Below are positions 39,950-48,906 of a DNA stretch of 64,000 nt, piece after piece. The stretch lies in NCBI GenBank assembly GCA_016715075.1, contig JADKBK010000001.1, positions 426,774-490,773 of the forward strand, written 5' to 3'. The translations under genes were made by a program, and so were the position numbers. The number at the start of each line of letters is the position of its first letter. The stretch's first letter is position 1. The notes below the pieces were generated by a model. It saw only the letters and a program-made list of their open reading frames with translations. It was not told where the DNA came from and searched no databases. Source of the DNA: Bacteroidales bacterium (lineage in GTDB: Bacteria; Bacteroidota; Bacteroidia; Bacteroidales; VadinHA17).

Positions 39950-40053
39950 TTACAATGATTTTAACCTCTGATTTGCATCTTTGTGCCTTTGCTCCTTCGT
40001 GGCAAAATTATATTTGATTTGTTCTATATTAACTGTTGATAAAATACCCTGGA

Positions 40054-40965
40054 ATGGACAGACGGAAATTTATTCAGAATACATCTTTATCTCTGGGCGC
40101 CCTTGCATTATTCCAAAAGGGATTAAGCAGCAGCAGTAAAAAAGAAACAGAGAAGAAGAGGATAGTTGTCGGTGCCCATGTCTGGGTTTATGCCAGCACT
40201 CAGCCCGGATATGATGTCTCCCCTGTTCTCAGCCGGATTTTTTCAGATGTTTCATACGCAGGGTTCGATGGAGTGGAAACAATGGAACATCCCTTGAGAA
40301 GTACTCTGTATACCGGTCAGATAAAGGAACTGATTGAACAGTATAAAATAAAGCTTATCGGAAGTTCCTATTCCGGAGAAATGTGGGATCTTGACAGGCA
40401 GAACCAGATCATTGAAGATGTGGAAAACATATTTACCAATATGGCTTCCGTTGGAGGAAGAACTTTTGGTGTTTCCGTTGGAGAACCTGCTGGCCGAAAA
40501 AAGACAGAAAAAGAATTCGACAGTCAGGCACAGCTGCTCAATAAAATAATCGCACTTGGAGAGCAAAAAAGTATTGTCATGAATTTACATAATCATACTG
40601 CTGAGGTCAGCAACAACATGTTCGATCTTAGGGGTACATTAAAAAGAATTCCTGACATTAAGCTCGGACCTGATCTGAATTGGCTGTTAAGAGCCGGAAT
40701 AAATCCTGTTGATTTTCTCAGGGAATTCAGGAAGCAGATTGTCTTTCTGCACCTGCGTGATCAGCGTAATGATGGGAAATGGCCGGAATCTCTGGGAGAG
40801 GGTGATGTGGATTTCAAAGAGCTTGCATCCGTTTTGAAAGAGATCAATTTTGAGGGCGATGCCATAATAGAACTGGCACATGAAAATGGATTTATTCCTT
40901 CCAGGCCTCTTAAAGAGAGTCTGAAAATGAGCAGGTATTTTCTAAAGCAATCAATGGGTATCTAG
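40054..40965 (+). CDS. Exported sugar phosphate isomerase/epimerase-like TIM barrel
   Basis: Starting at the ATG at 40054 gives a 303-residue protein with a short twin-arginine signal (MDRRKFIQNTSLSLGALAL); the TTG at 40036 would merely lengthen it. The xylose-isomerase-like barrel has metal and substrate ligand candidates in DGVETMEHP, MNLHNHTAE, GPDLNWL, VFLHLRDQRNDGKWPESLGEG and IIELAHENG. The HxxD/LRDQ pattern is typical of periplasmic family members found next to DUF1080 and Gfo/Idh/MocA genes, where they are thought to isomerise 3-keto sugars. The substrate is not known. Confidence 0.83.
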   Translation: MDRRKFIQNTSLSLGALALFQKGLSSSSKKETEKKRIVVGAHVWVYASTQPGYDVSPVLSRIFSDVSYAGFDGVETMEHPLRSTLYTGQIKELIEQYKIKLIGSSYSGEMWDLDRQNQIIEDVENIFTNMASVGGRTFGVSVGEPAGRKKTEKEFDSQAQLLNKIIALGEQKSIVMNLHNHTAEVSNNMFDLRGTLKRIPDIKLGPDLNWLLRAGINPVDFLREFRKQIVFLHLRDQRNDGKWPESLGEGDVDFKELASVLKEINFEGDAIIELAHENGFIPSRPLKESLKMSRYFLKQSMGI

Positions 40966-40990
40966 TAGTACATTATATTATTGTGGATTG

Positions 40991-41170
40991 GGGGCTGTTG
41001 AAAAAGTCAAAATCCATTAACCGCAGAGAACACAAAGACATTACGCAAAGCCCGCCCGGCTGACTCCGGTCGGACGGGCACGCAAAGGATTAAATAAATG
41101 GATTTTAGCTTTGCGACCTTTGCGCTTACACTTTGCGACCTTTGCGGTTAAAAAAACTTTTTCAACAACC
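40991..41170. repeat. Modular hairpin repeat, TTTGCG core
   Basis: Outer arms GGGGCTGTTGAAAAAGTC (40991-41008) and AACTTTTTCAACAACC (41155-41170) are imperfect inverted repeats. The core carries AACCGCAGAGAACACAAAG on the left and CTTTGCGACCTTTGCG repeated on the right, plus a GC-rich insert (CCGGCTGACTCCGGTCGG) near 41053. It lies between the isomerase gene and the sugar porter start. Confidence 0.78.
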
Positions 41171-41201
41171 ACAAATCCTAAACACTAAAAAGAAAAGAAT
41201 T

Positions 41202-42530
41202 ATGACCAAAAGCTCCGGGTATTTATATTTTATATGTCTTATTGCCACAATGGGTGGGTTGATGTTCGGTTTTGACATTGCAATTATATCGGGTGCCGTT
41301 CCATTCATTCAGCCTTACTTCGGTTGGAACGAACTCGAGCTTGGCTGGGGTGTCAGTTCACTTCTAGTTGGTGCGATTATAGGTTCTTTCGGATCAGGCA
41401 TTCTTACTGATAGGTATGGCAGGAAGAGAGTTCTTATTGTAGTGGCTCTATTCTTTGCTGTTTCATGTGCCCTGACCGCACTGGCAGGGTCATCTCTCCT
41501 TTTTATTTCTTCCAGGTTATTCGGAGGACTTGCAGTGGGAGCTGCTTCAGTCTTATCACCGATGTATGTTGCCGAAGTAGCTCCTCCCAAAAACAGGGGT
41601 ATGCTGGTGGCAGTATATCAGCTTACAATTGTACTCGGTATTCTATGCTCCTATACAATAAATTACTGGCTGCATGATATTGACAATAACTGGAGATGGA
41701 TGTTTGCAACCGGGATTGTGCCTTCAGTTCTCTTTTTTATAGGATTGTTCTTTATTCCTGAAAGTCCGCGCTGGCTGTATAAAGCCGGTAGAAAAGAAGA
41801 GTCTCTTAAAGTTCTTACAAAAATAGGCGGTGAGACTCTGGCAGGAATTGAGATTAAGGAGATAGCCGATTCACTCGATGAAAACAGACAGCCGGCAGCA
41901 AGAGGTGAACTGTTCAAACCTGAATGGAGGAAAGTGATGCTTGTCGGATTTTTTCTGGCTATACTGGTGCAGATAAGTGGCATTAATACTATAATCGATT
42001 ATGCACCGAAAATCCTTCTGGCTGCAGGTGTTGAGATTAACAATGCATTACTTCAGACATCCCTTCTCGGTCTTATAAATTTCATCTTCACTTTTATAGC
42101 AATTATTTTTATTGATAAGGTGGGCCGCAGGATGCTATACCTTATTGGTTCCATGGGGATGGCTGTCACTCTGGTTCTGCTCGCACTTTCATTTTATCTT
42201 AAAATGGATGGGATATTCACATTGATATGTATAATGTTTTTCCTGGCCTTTTTCTCCTCCTGTATCGGACCTGTTTTCTGGACCCTCGTATCGGAAATAT
42301 TTCCAAACCGGATCCGCGGGAAAGCCCTGGCCTTTGCCTCATTCACACAATGGATATTTAATTTCCTGGTGGTACTGCTATTCCCTCACTTCCTTGCAAT
42401 GCTTGGAGGAGCAATCACATTTATTTTTCTCGCAGTGATGTCATTTGTGCAATGGCTCTTTACATACCTGTATGTTCCTGAAACTAAAGGGAAATCCCTT
42501 GAGGAGATTGAGCTGTTGTGGAAGAAATAA
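41202..42530 (+). CDS. MFS sugar porter
   Basis: I start at the ATG at 41202, which directly precedes the first helix (YLYFICLIATMGGLMFGFDIA). An upstream in-frame ATG at 41133 lies within the repeat. The 442-residue protein shows the sugar-porter signatures: DRYGRKR between helices 2 and 3, ESPRWLY near residue 195, GRRMLYLIG in the second half and PETKGKSLEEIE at the C-terminus, with about 12 membrane segments. It should carry a free sugar with protons across the inner membrane. In this cluster the likely cargo is the monosaccharide or keto-sugar released by the upstream DUF1080 and oxidoreductase genes or by the GH116 enzyme downstream. Confidence 0.92.
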   Translation: MTKSSGYLYFICLIATMGGLMFGFDIAIISGAVPFIQPYFGWNELELGWGVSSLLVGAIIGSFGSGILTDRYGRKRVLIVVALFFAVSCALTALAGSSLLFISSRLFGGLAVGAASVLSPMYVAEVAPPKNRGMLVAVYQLTIVLGILCSYTINYWLHDIDNNWRWMFATGIVPSVLFFIGLFFIPESPRWLYKAGRKEESLKVLTKIGGETLAGIEIKEIADSLDENRQPAARGELFKPEWRKVMLVGFFLAILVQISGINTIIDYAPKILLAAGVEINNALLQTSLLGLINFIFTFIAIIFIDKVGRRMLYLIGSMGMAVTLVLLALSFYLKMDGIFTLICIMFFLAFFSSCIGPVFWTLVSEIFPNRIRGKALAFASFTQWIFNFLVVLLFPHFLAMLGGAITFIFLAVMSFVQWLFTYLYVPETKGKSLEEIELLWKK

Positions 42531-42624
42531 TTTTGGTGTATATACCTTTGTGTAACTTTGTGAATGCCTTCGTGTCCTTCGTGTTTAAATGATTATAAAT
42601 ATTAATAATTAAGTCTTAACTAAA

Positions 42625-45135
42625 ATGAAGAAGCAATATCGGATGTTGATTTTTCTTACTCTGGCAGTATTGGCATTTTCTTCCTGCAATGTAGAAAAAG
42701 GGAAAACTGATACTGATAAACATGTTTTTAATGGTGATTACACCGGAAAATATCTTGACAGGGTATCATTCCCTATTGGAGGTATTGGTGCAGGAATGTT
42801 CTGCATGGATGGCACAGGATCGCTGTCTCACCTCTCAATAAACAACAAACCTGAAATTTTCAATGAACCCTTTTCATTTGCAGCCATAAGCATAAAAGGA
42901 TTGAAGGATGGTGCAAAAGTTCTGGAAGCCCAGGTTCCCGAATGGAAAATGTTTGGTCCTGCCGGAAGCGGCAACGGAGGCGCTGGAAAAAATTATGGCC
43001 TTCCAAGGTTTAAGAACGGACGTTTCCTTCCACGGTTCCCGTTTGCTTCACTAATTCTTGAGGATAAAGATATTCCGCTCGCAGTTGAGGTAACGGGATG
43101 GAGTCCGTTCATTCCGACTGATGCCGATAATTCAAGTCTGCCTGCCGGAGCAATGGAGTATAAGTTTAAGAATAATTCATCATCAGAGATCGAAGCAGTT
43201 TTTTCGTGGAATTCAAGAAATATTATTTCGGAAAACGTCGGACGCATACTGCCTGCCAGAAACGGTTTTATACTGACAAAGGAAAGGTCTGACGGTTCAC
43301 CTCTTGGAACAGCCGGGTTTACTGCATCGGTTCAGGATGACAATGCGGTAGTCGATTATTGCTGGTTCCGCGGAGCATGGTTTGATCCGCATATGATCCT
43401 GTGGGAGAATATTGAAAGCTGCACTATGCCTGATAATAAGCCTGTTGAAACGACAGCTCCCGGAGCTTCTGTCTATGTGCCGTTTAAGCTAAAGCCGGGA
43501 GAAGAAAAAACTGTTGTGGTAAATCTCAGCTGGTATCTGCCCGAGACAAATCTGTCAATTGGTGTAAACCCTGCAGCTAATTCTAAAATGGGATTCTACA
43601 AACCCTGGTATTCTGAAAGATTCAGAAATCTTACAGAAGTATCAGATTACTGGATGTCTAATTATTCTGATCTTAAGAAAAAAAGCGAACTCTTCAGAGA
43701 CGCCTTTTTTTCTTCAACACTTCCTCCTGAAGCTATCGAAGCTGTTGCAGCTAACCTGACAATACTGAAATCGCCAACTGTTCTGAGGCAGGGCGATGGC
43801 AGGTTATGGGGCTGGGAAGGTTGCGGCGATAATGAAGGCTGTTGCCATGGCAGTTGTACTCATGTATGGAATTATGCACAAGCCCTTTCTCATCTTTTTC
43901 CTGCACTCGAAAGAACACTTCGTGAAACTGAATTCAGGGTCAGCCAGAACGATCAGGGACATCAGGTATTCAGATCAGCTCTCCCGATAGCAACACCTGT
44001 TCATGATTTTTATGCTGCTGCAGACGGTCAGCTCGGCGGGATAATGAAAATCTACAGGGAGTGGAGGATCAGCGGAAATACCGAATGGATGAAAGGTCTC
44101 TATCCCTATGTCAAAAAAAGCCTGGACTATTGTATTGAAACCTGGGATCCTAAACATGAGGGAGCCGTTACAGAACCGCATCATAACACATATGATATTG
44201 AATTCTGGTGACCTGACGGCATGTGTACAAGCTTTTACCTTGGCGCCCTTACTTCACTGATTGAAATGAGCAAAGCAGTAAATGCTCCGTATGATGAATA
44301 TGAAACCATCCTCAAAAAAGGAAAAGCATTTATGGAGTCGGAGCTTTATGACGGAGAATACTTCATACAAAAAGTAACATGGGAAGGACTGAGGGCTCCA
44401 AGTCCTGTTGAAGCAGCAAAAACAAGCCTGATGACAACATATTCTGCTGAAGCTCTGGAGCTGATGAAAAAAGAGGGTCCGAAATATCAGTATGGTAAAG
44501 GCTGTCTCTCTGACGGAATACTTGGAATGTGGCTTGCAACTGCATGTGGGTTAAGCGAAGTGCTTGATAATCAAAAAGTAACAAGTCATCTTGTTTCGGT
44601 TCATAAATATAACCTTAGGCAGGTTCTCTATAATCATTCAAATCCACAGCGGCCAACTTATGCAGTTGGAAAAGATGGTGGATTGCTGCTTTGTACATGG
44701 CCTAAGGGTGGTCAGCTCTCATTGCCGTTTGTTTACAGTAATGAAGTTTGGACAGGTATAGAATACCAGGTTGCCAGTCATCTTATGTACAAGGGTGAGA
44801 CAGAAAAGGGCCTGGAGATTGTCAGGAAATGCAGGGAGAGATATGACGGCAGAATACGCAATCCGTTCAACGAATATGAATGCGGGAACTGGTATGCACG
44901 TGCAATGTCGAGCTATTCCATTCTTGAAGGGCTTACGGGCGTTCGTTATGATGCTGTCGACCACACTTTGTTTATAGATTCAAGGATAGGTGATTTCACA
45001 AGCTTCCTTTCAACTGATACAGGTTTTGGAAATGTTGGACTTAAAGACGGCAAACCGTTTATGAAGGTAGTGTATGGCACAATTGATGCACAAAAAGTAA
45101 TGGTGTCAGGCGCAGAAAAAAAGTTAACTGATTAA
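42625..45135 (+). CDS. GH116-like (GBA2-type) glycosidase lipoprotein, interrupted by an in-frame TGA
   Basis: An 836-codon frame starts with a lipoprotein signal (LTLAVLAFSSCN) and a beta-rich GBA2 N-terminal domain (FPIGGIGAGMFCMDGTGSLS). The (alpha/alpha)6 catalytic half follows (LRQGDGRLWGWEGCGDNEGCC, then HNTYDIEFW). A TGA at 44209-44211 stands where relatives have Gly (EFW-G-PDG). The frame continues with PDGMCTSFYLGAL and the C-terminal KGCLSDGILGMWLA block that carries the Asp of the general acid. GH116 enzymes are beta-glucosidases, xylosidases or glucosylceramidases. Without the stop the gene would be full length. TGA is used as a normal stop elsewhere in the window, so read-through is not expected. 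Confidence 0.83.
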
Positions 45136-45152
45136 CTCAAAAGAGAAAAAAA

Positions 45153-46331
45153 ATGAAAAGAATAATTATCGCCGGGCTTATTGCCCTGAATTCCTTTATG
45201 CTCTTTTCCCAGAATCAGGGAAATGAGATGTATCAGCTTTCACAATTAAAAAACAATGTCAGATCCAGACAGGTCAGCAGCTACGACCGTACCGGCGGAA
45301 ATGGCGACTGCCTGAGCGGGATCAAGGACGGGGAGAAGGTTACAATTCTTGATGTTAAGGGAGCCGGGGTAATTAACCGGATCTGGATAACTATTGCCCC
45401 TGGTGCTGAGCAGCTCAACAGGAACAATATTATGATGCGCATGTACTGGGACGGAAATACCTTTCCATCAGTGGAATCGCCCATAGGTCCTTTTTTTGGC
45501 AATGGATGGGACGAATCGTACAATTTTGTCAGCGTGCCACTGGCTGTCTCCCCTGGAGCAGGAAAATCATATGTCTGTTATTTTGCAATGCCTTTTGCCA
45601 CTGGAGCCAGGATGGAGATCGAAAATCAGACAGGACAGAAAATTGATGCTTTTTATTATAATATTGAATATGTTGAAATGGCAAAGCTTCCTGAAAATTC
45701 GGGCCGCTTTCATGCCTGGTACAATCACGAGGTAACAGAAGCTCTTCCCGGTGGAGAAAATGAATGGAGCCTTCTGGGGGAGGCAGGTAAAAACCTTTCA
45801 GGTAAGGATAATTACCTTTTTGCAGACATTAAGGGAAAAGGGCAGTTCGTAGGCGTAAACTATTATGTAAATTGTCCATCAACGATGTGGTATGGCGAAG
45901 GTGATGAGATGGTATTTATTGATGGTGAAACACAGCCATCCTTCAATGGCACCGGAACTGAAGATTTCTTCAATATGTCATGGTGCCCCAAAGAGATGTA
46001 CCAGCATCCCTATTTCGGTTTTGGCCGTGTTAACAATGAGACCGGCTGGCTTGGTCATACCCATGTCTACCGTTTCTTTATTTCAGATCCTGTGTTTTTC
46101 GATAAATCTTGCAGGTTCACTATCGAACACGGACACAATAACAACCTGACACTCGATCTGGCATCTGTGGCCTACTGGTATCAGGAAAGCCCTGGTAAAT
46201 TGCCGCGTACCTTCACGAAAGAGGAACGGCAGCCTAAACCTCTTATTGGAGCTTCCGACATTCATCTGTGGCGTCATGCCTGGCGTGTTGAAAATAAGAG
46301 CGGATCAAAGCTTTGGGGCAACGAAAAATAG
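45153..46331 (+). CDS. DUF2961 (GH172-type) exported protein
   Basis: This 392-residue protein has a cleavable signal peptide (IIIAGLIALNSFMLFSQ). The DUF2961 signatures are VSSYDRTGGNGDCL, KGAGVINRIWITIAPG, MWYGEGDEMVFIDGE and FNGTGTEDFFNMSWCP. The GEGDE and GTGTED blocks, which hold the proposed catalytic acids, are intact. It is the shortest of the three family members in the window and the only one that is not a lipoprotein. It starts 17 bp after the GH116 gene and closes the sugar cluster. The likely activity is on a furanoside or an anhydride-linked sugar; not proven. Confidence 0.88.
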   Translation: MKRIIIAGLIALNSFMLFSQNQGNEMYQLSQLKNNVRSRQVSSYDRTGGNGDCLSGIKDGEKVTILDVKGAGVINRIWITIAPGAEQLNRNNIMMRMYWDGNTFPSVESPIGPFFGNGWDESYNFVSVPLAVSPGAGKSYVCYFAMPFATGARMEIENQTGQKIDAFYYNIEYVEMAKLPENSGRFHAWYNHEVTEALPGGENEWSLLGEAGKNLSGKDNYLFADIKGKGQFVGVNYYVNCPSTMWYGEGDEMVFIDGETQPSFNGTGTEDFFNMSWCPKEMYQHPYFGFGRVNNETGWLGHTHVYRFFISDPVFFDKSCRFTIEHGHNNNLTLDLASVAYWYQESPGKLPRTFTKEERQPKPLIGASDIHLWRHAWRVENKSGSKLWGNEK

Positions 46332-46344
46332 AAATCCAGGAGCT

Positions 46345-46465
46345 GTCTATAAAATCCTCTGTGGACCTCTGTGATAACTCTGTGATCTCTGTGTAAGTTC
46401 TTAAATAGTTGTTGCACAGAGGGGCACAGAGAAGGCACAGAGCTACACAGAGAAAGCAAAACTGT
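46345..46465. repeat. Hairpin repeat, CTCTGTG core
   Basis: Left half CCTCTGTGGACCTCTGTGATAACTCTGTG and right half CACAGAGGGGCACAGAG...CACAGAG form an extended imperfect stem around AAGTTCTTAAATAGTTGTT. The outer arms are weaker than in the other copies (GGAGCTGTCTATAAAATC and CAGACTTTTAAGATAG). It follows the DUF2961 gene and precedes the metal-handling region. Confidence 0.7.
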
Positions 46466-46555
46466 AATTTCAGACTTTTAAGATAGATTCATACATTTTT
46501 GAGGTTTCATGATCCCTATCAAAAATGGCTTTCTTTGCAAACTGATTTATAACGA

Positions 46556-47755
46556 ATGAATTATTTATTAAAGGAACTGCTTCGTCACAAATGGAGAACC
46601 ATCGCCGGTATAACCGGTTATATTATTGCAACTCTGTTTATCCTTCTGGTTCTCTCTGTAAACCAGTCAAATGAAAATGATACTTTAGGCATACTTAAAG
46701 GAACTGGGACTCATTTTATAGTATATATCCCGAGCAATGCTTCATGCTGTGTCAGTTGTGACAGTGAAAGCTCTGATGGCTCACTGATCGCGGAAGGAGT
46801 ACATACCCTGATGCTGAACAGTGATCTACTGGTTTCTATCAAAGAGATAGATGGGGTCAGAGACGCTGCCCCATACCTTCTTTATCGTATTTACGATGAA
46901 AAATTAATGACTGAAGTTTCACTTGGCGGTATTGACACAAACAGCATCGCAACAAAAAATAATGTATGTGCTGCAACCAATATTATTTCAGGAAAATATC
47001 TTTCTTCACGAGAGGATGAGATAGTTGTGGAAGAATCGTTTGCAAAAGCTCACAGACTAGCCGTTGGAGATACAATCAAAACTTATGGCAGCAGGCTGAA
47101 GGTGACGGGAATCGTAAATTCAGGCATTAAACCGGGCAAAGCAGATCTCTATGCCCCGATAGGAAACGTAAGGACAATACTTAAGGATAGGATGAAATGC
47201 ATGTCCTCGGGTTTCGATATGAACATTGTACTTGTTGAGGTAACTGATGCAAGAATCCAGAACCGTGTTATAAGTCAGCTGAGGGAAAAGATGAATTATC
47301 TTTCCGTCTCAAGTTACAATTGTTATCAACCTGCCAGTGAGGTTATGAATAAGATGGAGGGAACTTCAGCAGTAATTACGGTACTTATATTTTTCTTTCT
47401 TATCATTTTTTCCGCTAAAACACAGTTAACTTCCCTGATGGAGCGATTCAGAGAGGTAGGGATTCTTAAATCACTTGGCTGGTCAAATGCACGGCTCAGC
47501 GGACAGATTCTGATGATATCTTTTTTTCAGTCTCTGATCGGAGCAACTGTTGGAATTTTATCAGGACTGTTGTTGATACTTCTCCTGAATAATAATCAGG
47601 TGAGGCTTTTTGGAAGCATGGAATTTCAGTTTCATTCAGCCACTATTCCTGTGTTGATACTGCTTCCACTGGCAGGGGGAGTATTAGCTGCAATATTTCC
47701 TGTTATTAAGCTTTTTCGCACAAAGGCAGGTGATATGATCAATAATTATATGTAA
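46556..47755 (+). CDS. FtsX/MacB-type ABC permease with Cys-rich extracytoplasmic loop
   Basis: The 399-residue permease has the single-repeat MacB layout. One helix comes near residue 20 (TIAGITGYIIATLFILLVLSV), a large extracytoplasmic domain follows, and three helices start at AVITVLIFFFLIIF (the FtsX block is MERFREVGILKSLGWS). The loop contains NASCCVSCDSESSDG (CCxxC) near residue 62 and more isolated Cys residues near 140, 222 and 254, unusual in MacB-like permeases. It is followed 19 bp later by its ATPase. Export of a metal, a peptide or lipoproteins is possible. The Cys motif and downstream metal-type genes favour a metal link, which is inference. Confidence 0.85.
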   Translation: MNYLLKELLRHKWRTIAGITGYIIATLFILLVLSVNQSNENDTLGILKGTGTHFIVYIPSNASCCVSCDSESSDGSLIAEGVHTLMLNSDLLVSIKEIDGVRDAAPYLLYRIYDEKLMTEVSLGGIDTNSIATKNNVCAATNIISGKYLSSREDEIVVEESFAKAHRLAVGDTIKTYGSRLKVTGIVNSGIKPGKADLYAPIGNVRTILKDRMKCMSSGFDMNIVLVEVTDARIQNRVISQLREKMNYLSVSSYNCYQPASEVMNKMEGTSAVITVLIFFFLIIFSAKTQLTSLMERFREVGILKSLGWSNARLSGQILMISFFQSLIGATVGILSGLLLILLLNNNQVRLFGSMEFQFHSATIPVLILLPLAGGVLAAIFPVIKLFRTKAGDMINNYM

Positions 47756-47774
47756 TTCAATTTAAAGCAGCACA

Positions 47775-48452
47775 ATGGCTCAGAATCATATAGAATGTAT
47801 ATCACTCACAATGCAGTATTTCAGCAAGAAAAATACTGTGACTGCGGTAGATAACATCAGCATGAACATTGGCAGGAATGAGCTGGTTTTGCTGAAGGGC
47901 CGGTCCGGAGCAGGGAAATCCACGCTGCTCAGCCTGATGTGCGGACTGATAAAACCTACGCAGGGTAAAGTCATAATAGATAATGAATGTATCAGTGAAA
48001 TGTCTGATAATTCGTTAAGCAGCTTACTGTCAGATAAAATTGGCATCATCTTTCAGAGCTTTAACCTTTTGCCCACCTATACCGTCTTCGAGAACATCGA
48101 GATAGCGATGGTACCAAAAGGACTGCACAGCGGGCATGTGAGAGATAACATTTTCTCTCTGCTGGAGCATTTCAATCTGAAGGATAAGGCTGAACTGATG
48201 CCCTCTGAACTGAGTGCAGGCCAGCAACAGAAAGTTGCCATCATAAGAACGCTGATAAAACAGCCATCTGTAATATTTGCCGATGAGCCGACCGGATCAG
48301 TCGATGATGAGACGGCAAAGGAGATACTGGAACATCTGATACACCTGAAGAATGACAAAGAGGTGACCCTTGTGATTGCAACTCATGGGAATATTCCTGA
48401 GAAGTTTGCAGACAGGCTCTTCATAATTGAAAATGGCAGATTAAAAAAATAG
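47775..48452 (+). CDS. MacB/LolD-type ABC transporter ATPase
   Basis: The 225-residue protein has Walker A LKGRSGAGKSTLL near residue 39, Q-loop IFQSFNLLP, signature ELSAGQQQKVAIIR, which deviates from LSGGQ, Walker B VIFADEPTGSVD and H-loop LVIATHGN. It is paired with the permease immediately upstream, 19 bp away. The LSAGQ variant is common in this subfamily and should be functional. The pair forms a complete half-transporter set for the inner membrane; no adaptor or TolC gene is beside it. Confidence 0.92.
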   Translation: MAQNHIECISLTMQYFSKKNTVTAVDNISMNIGRNELVLLKGRSGAGKSTLLSLMCGLIKPTQGKVIIDNECISEMSDNSLSSLLSDKIGIIFQSFNLLPTYTVFENIEIAMVPKGLHSGHVRDNIFSLLEHFNLKDKAELMPSELSAGQQQKVAIIRTLIKQPSVIFADEPTGSVDDETAKEILEHLIHLKNDKEVTLVIATHGNIPEKFADRLFIIENGRLKK

Positions 48453-48532
48453 TCCTGAAATGATTAAACTTTTAGCTATTATCTTTGTTTTTCACCTGAT
48501 GGATCATTTGATAGTCCTGAGTATCTAAAAGT

Positions 48533-48853
48533 ATGGTAAGAAAAATAAATAATATTATCTCTTTTCTTTTCTTACTTGTTTTCCTGCTGCCTACAGTGGT
48601 AAAACTTGAACATCACCATGAACATTTTAAATGTCATGCAGTAGGCGAAAAGCACCTCCATGTCTCTCATGAAAAGTGTGTTATCTGTGATTTTGAATTC
48701 TCCGTTTTCCTTACAGAAACAAGCTACCCGGATTTATTTGATGAAAAGCCGGTTGAACATTTCTGCAATAATTACAATTCAGTTAATTTTTCAAATCTCT
48801 CGAAATTAACATTTCTTTTAAGGGCTCCTCCTGTTTTTACAAATAGCATTTAA
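48533..48853 (+). CDS. Small secreted His/Cys-rich protein
   Basis: The 106-residue protein has an N-terminal membrane or signal segment (IISFLFLLVFLLPTVV) and then a dense metal-type cluster: HHHEHFKCHAVGEKH, HVSH and CVICDF within about 35 residues, followed by a plain tail. No named domain is recognised. It sits 53 bp before a TonB receptor gene, a placement common for such small proteins in Bacteroidota. The motif set points to binding of zinc, copper or a similar metal in the periplasm; the metal is unknown. Confidence 0.7.
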   Translation: MVRKINNIISFLFLLVFLLPTVVKLEHHHEHFKCHAVGEKHLHVSHEKCVICDFEFSVFLTETSYPDLFDEKPVEHFCNNYNSVNFSNLSKLTFLLRAPPVFTNSI

Positions 48854-48906
48854 AACATCCTCCCGGATGTAATTAATTCATTTGTAAAAAACCAAATCGT
48901 ACTAAA

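Noticed and set aside
46345..46465. Attenuator or riboswitch upstream of the ABC permease gene
   Set aside because: It belongs to the CTCTGTG repeat family seen also at 19995 and 24601 in other contexts.
48461..48529. 22-codon frame between the ABC ATPase and His/Cys-rich genes (MIKLLAIIFVFHLMDH)
   Set aside because: It is too short, and I cannot show conservation. It could be a leader peptide but I have no supporting evidence.
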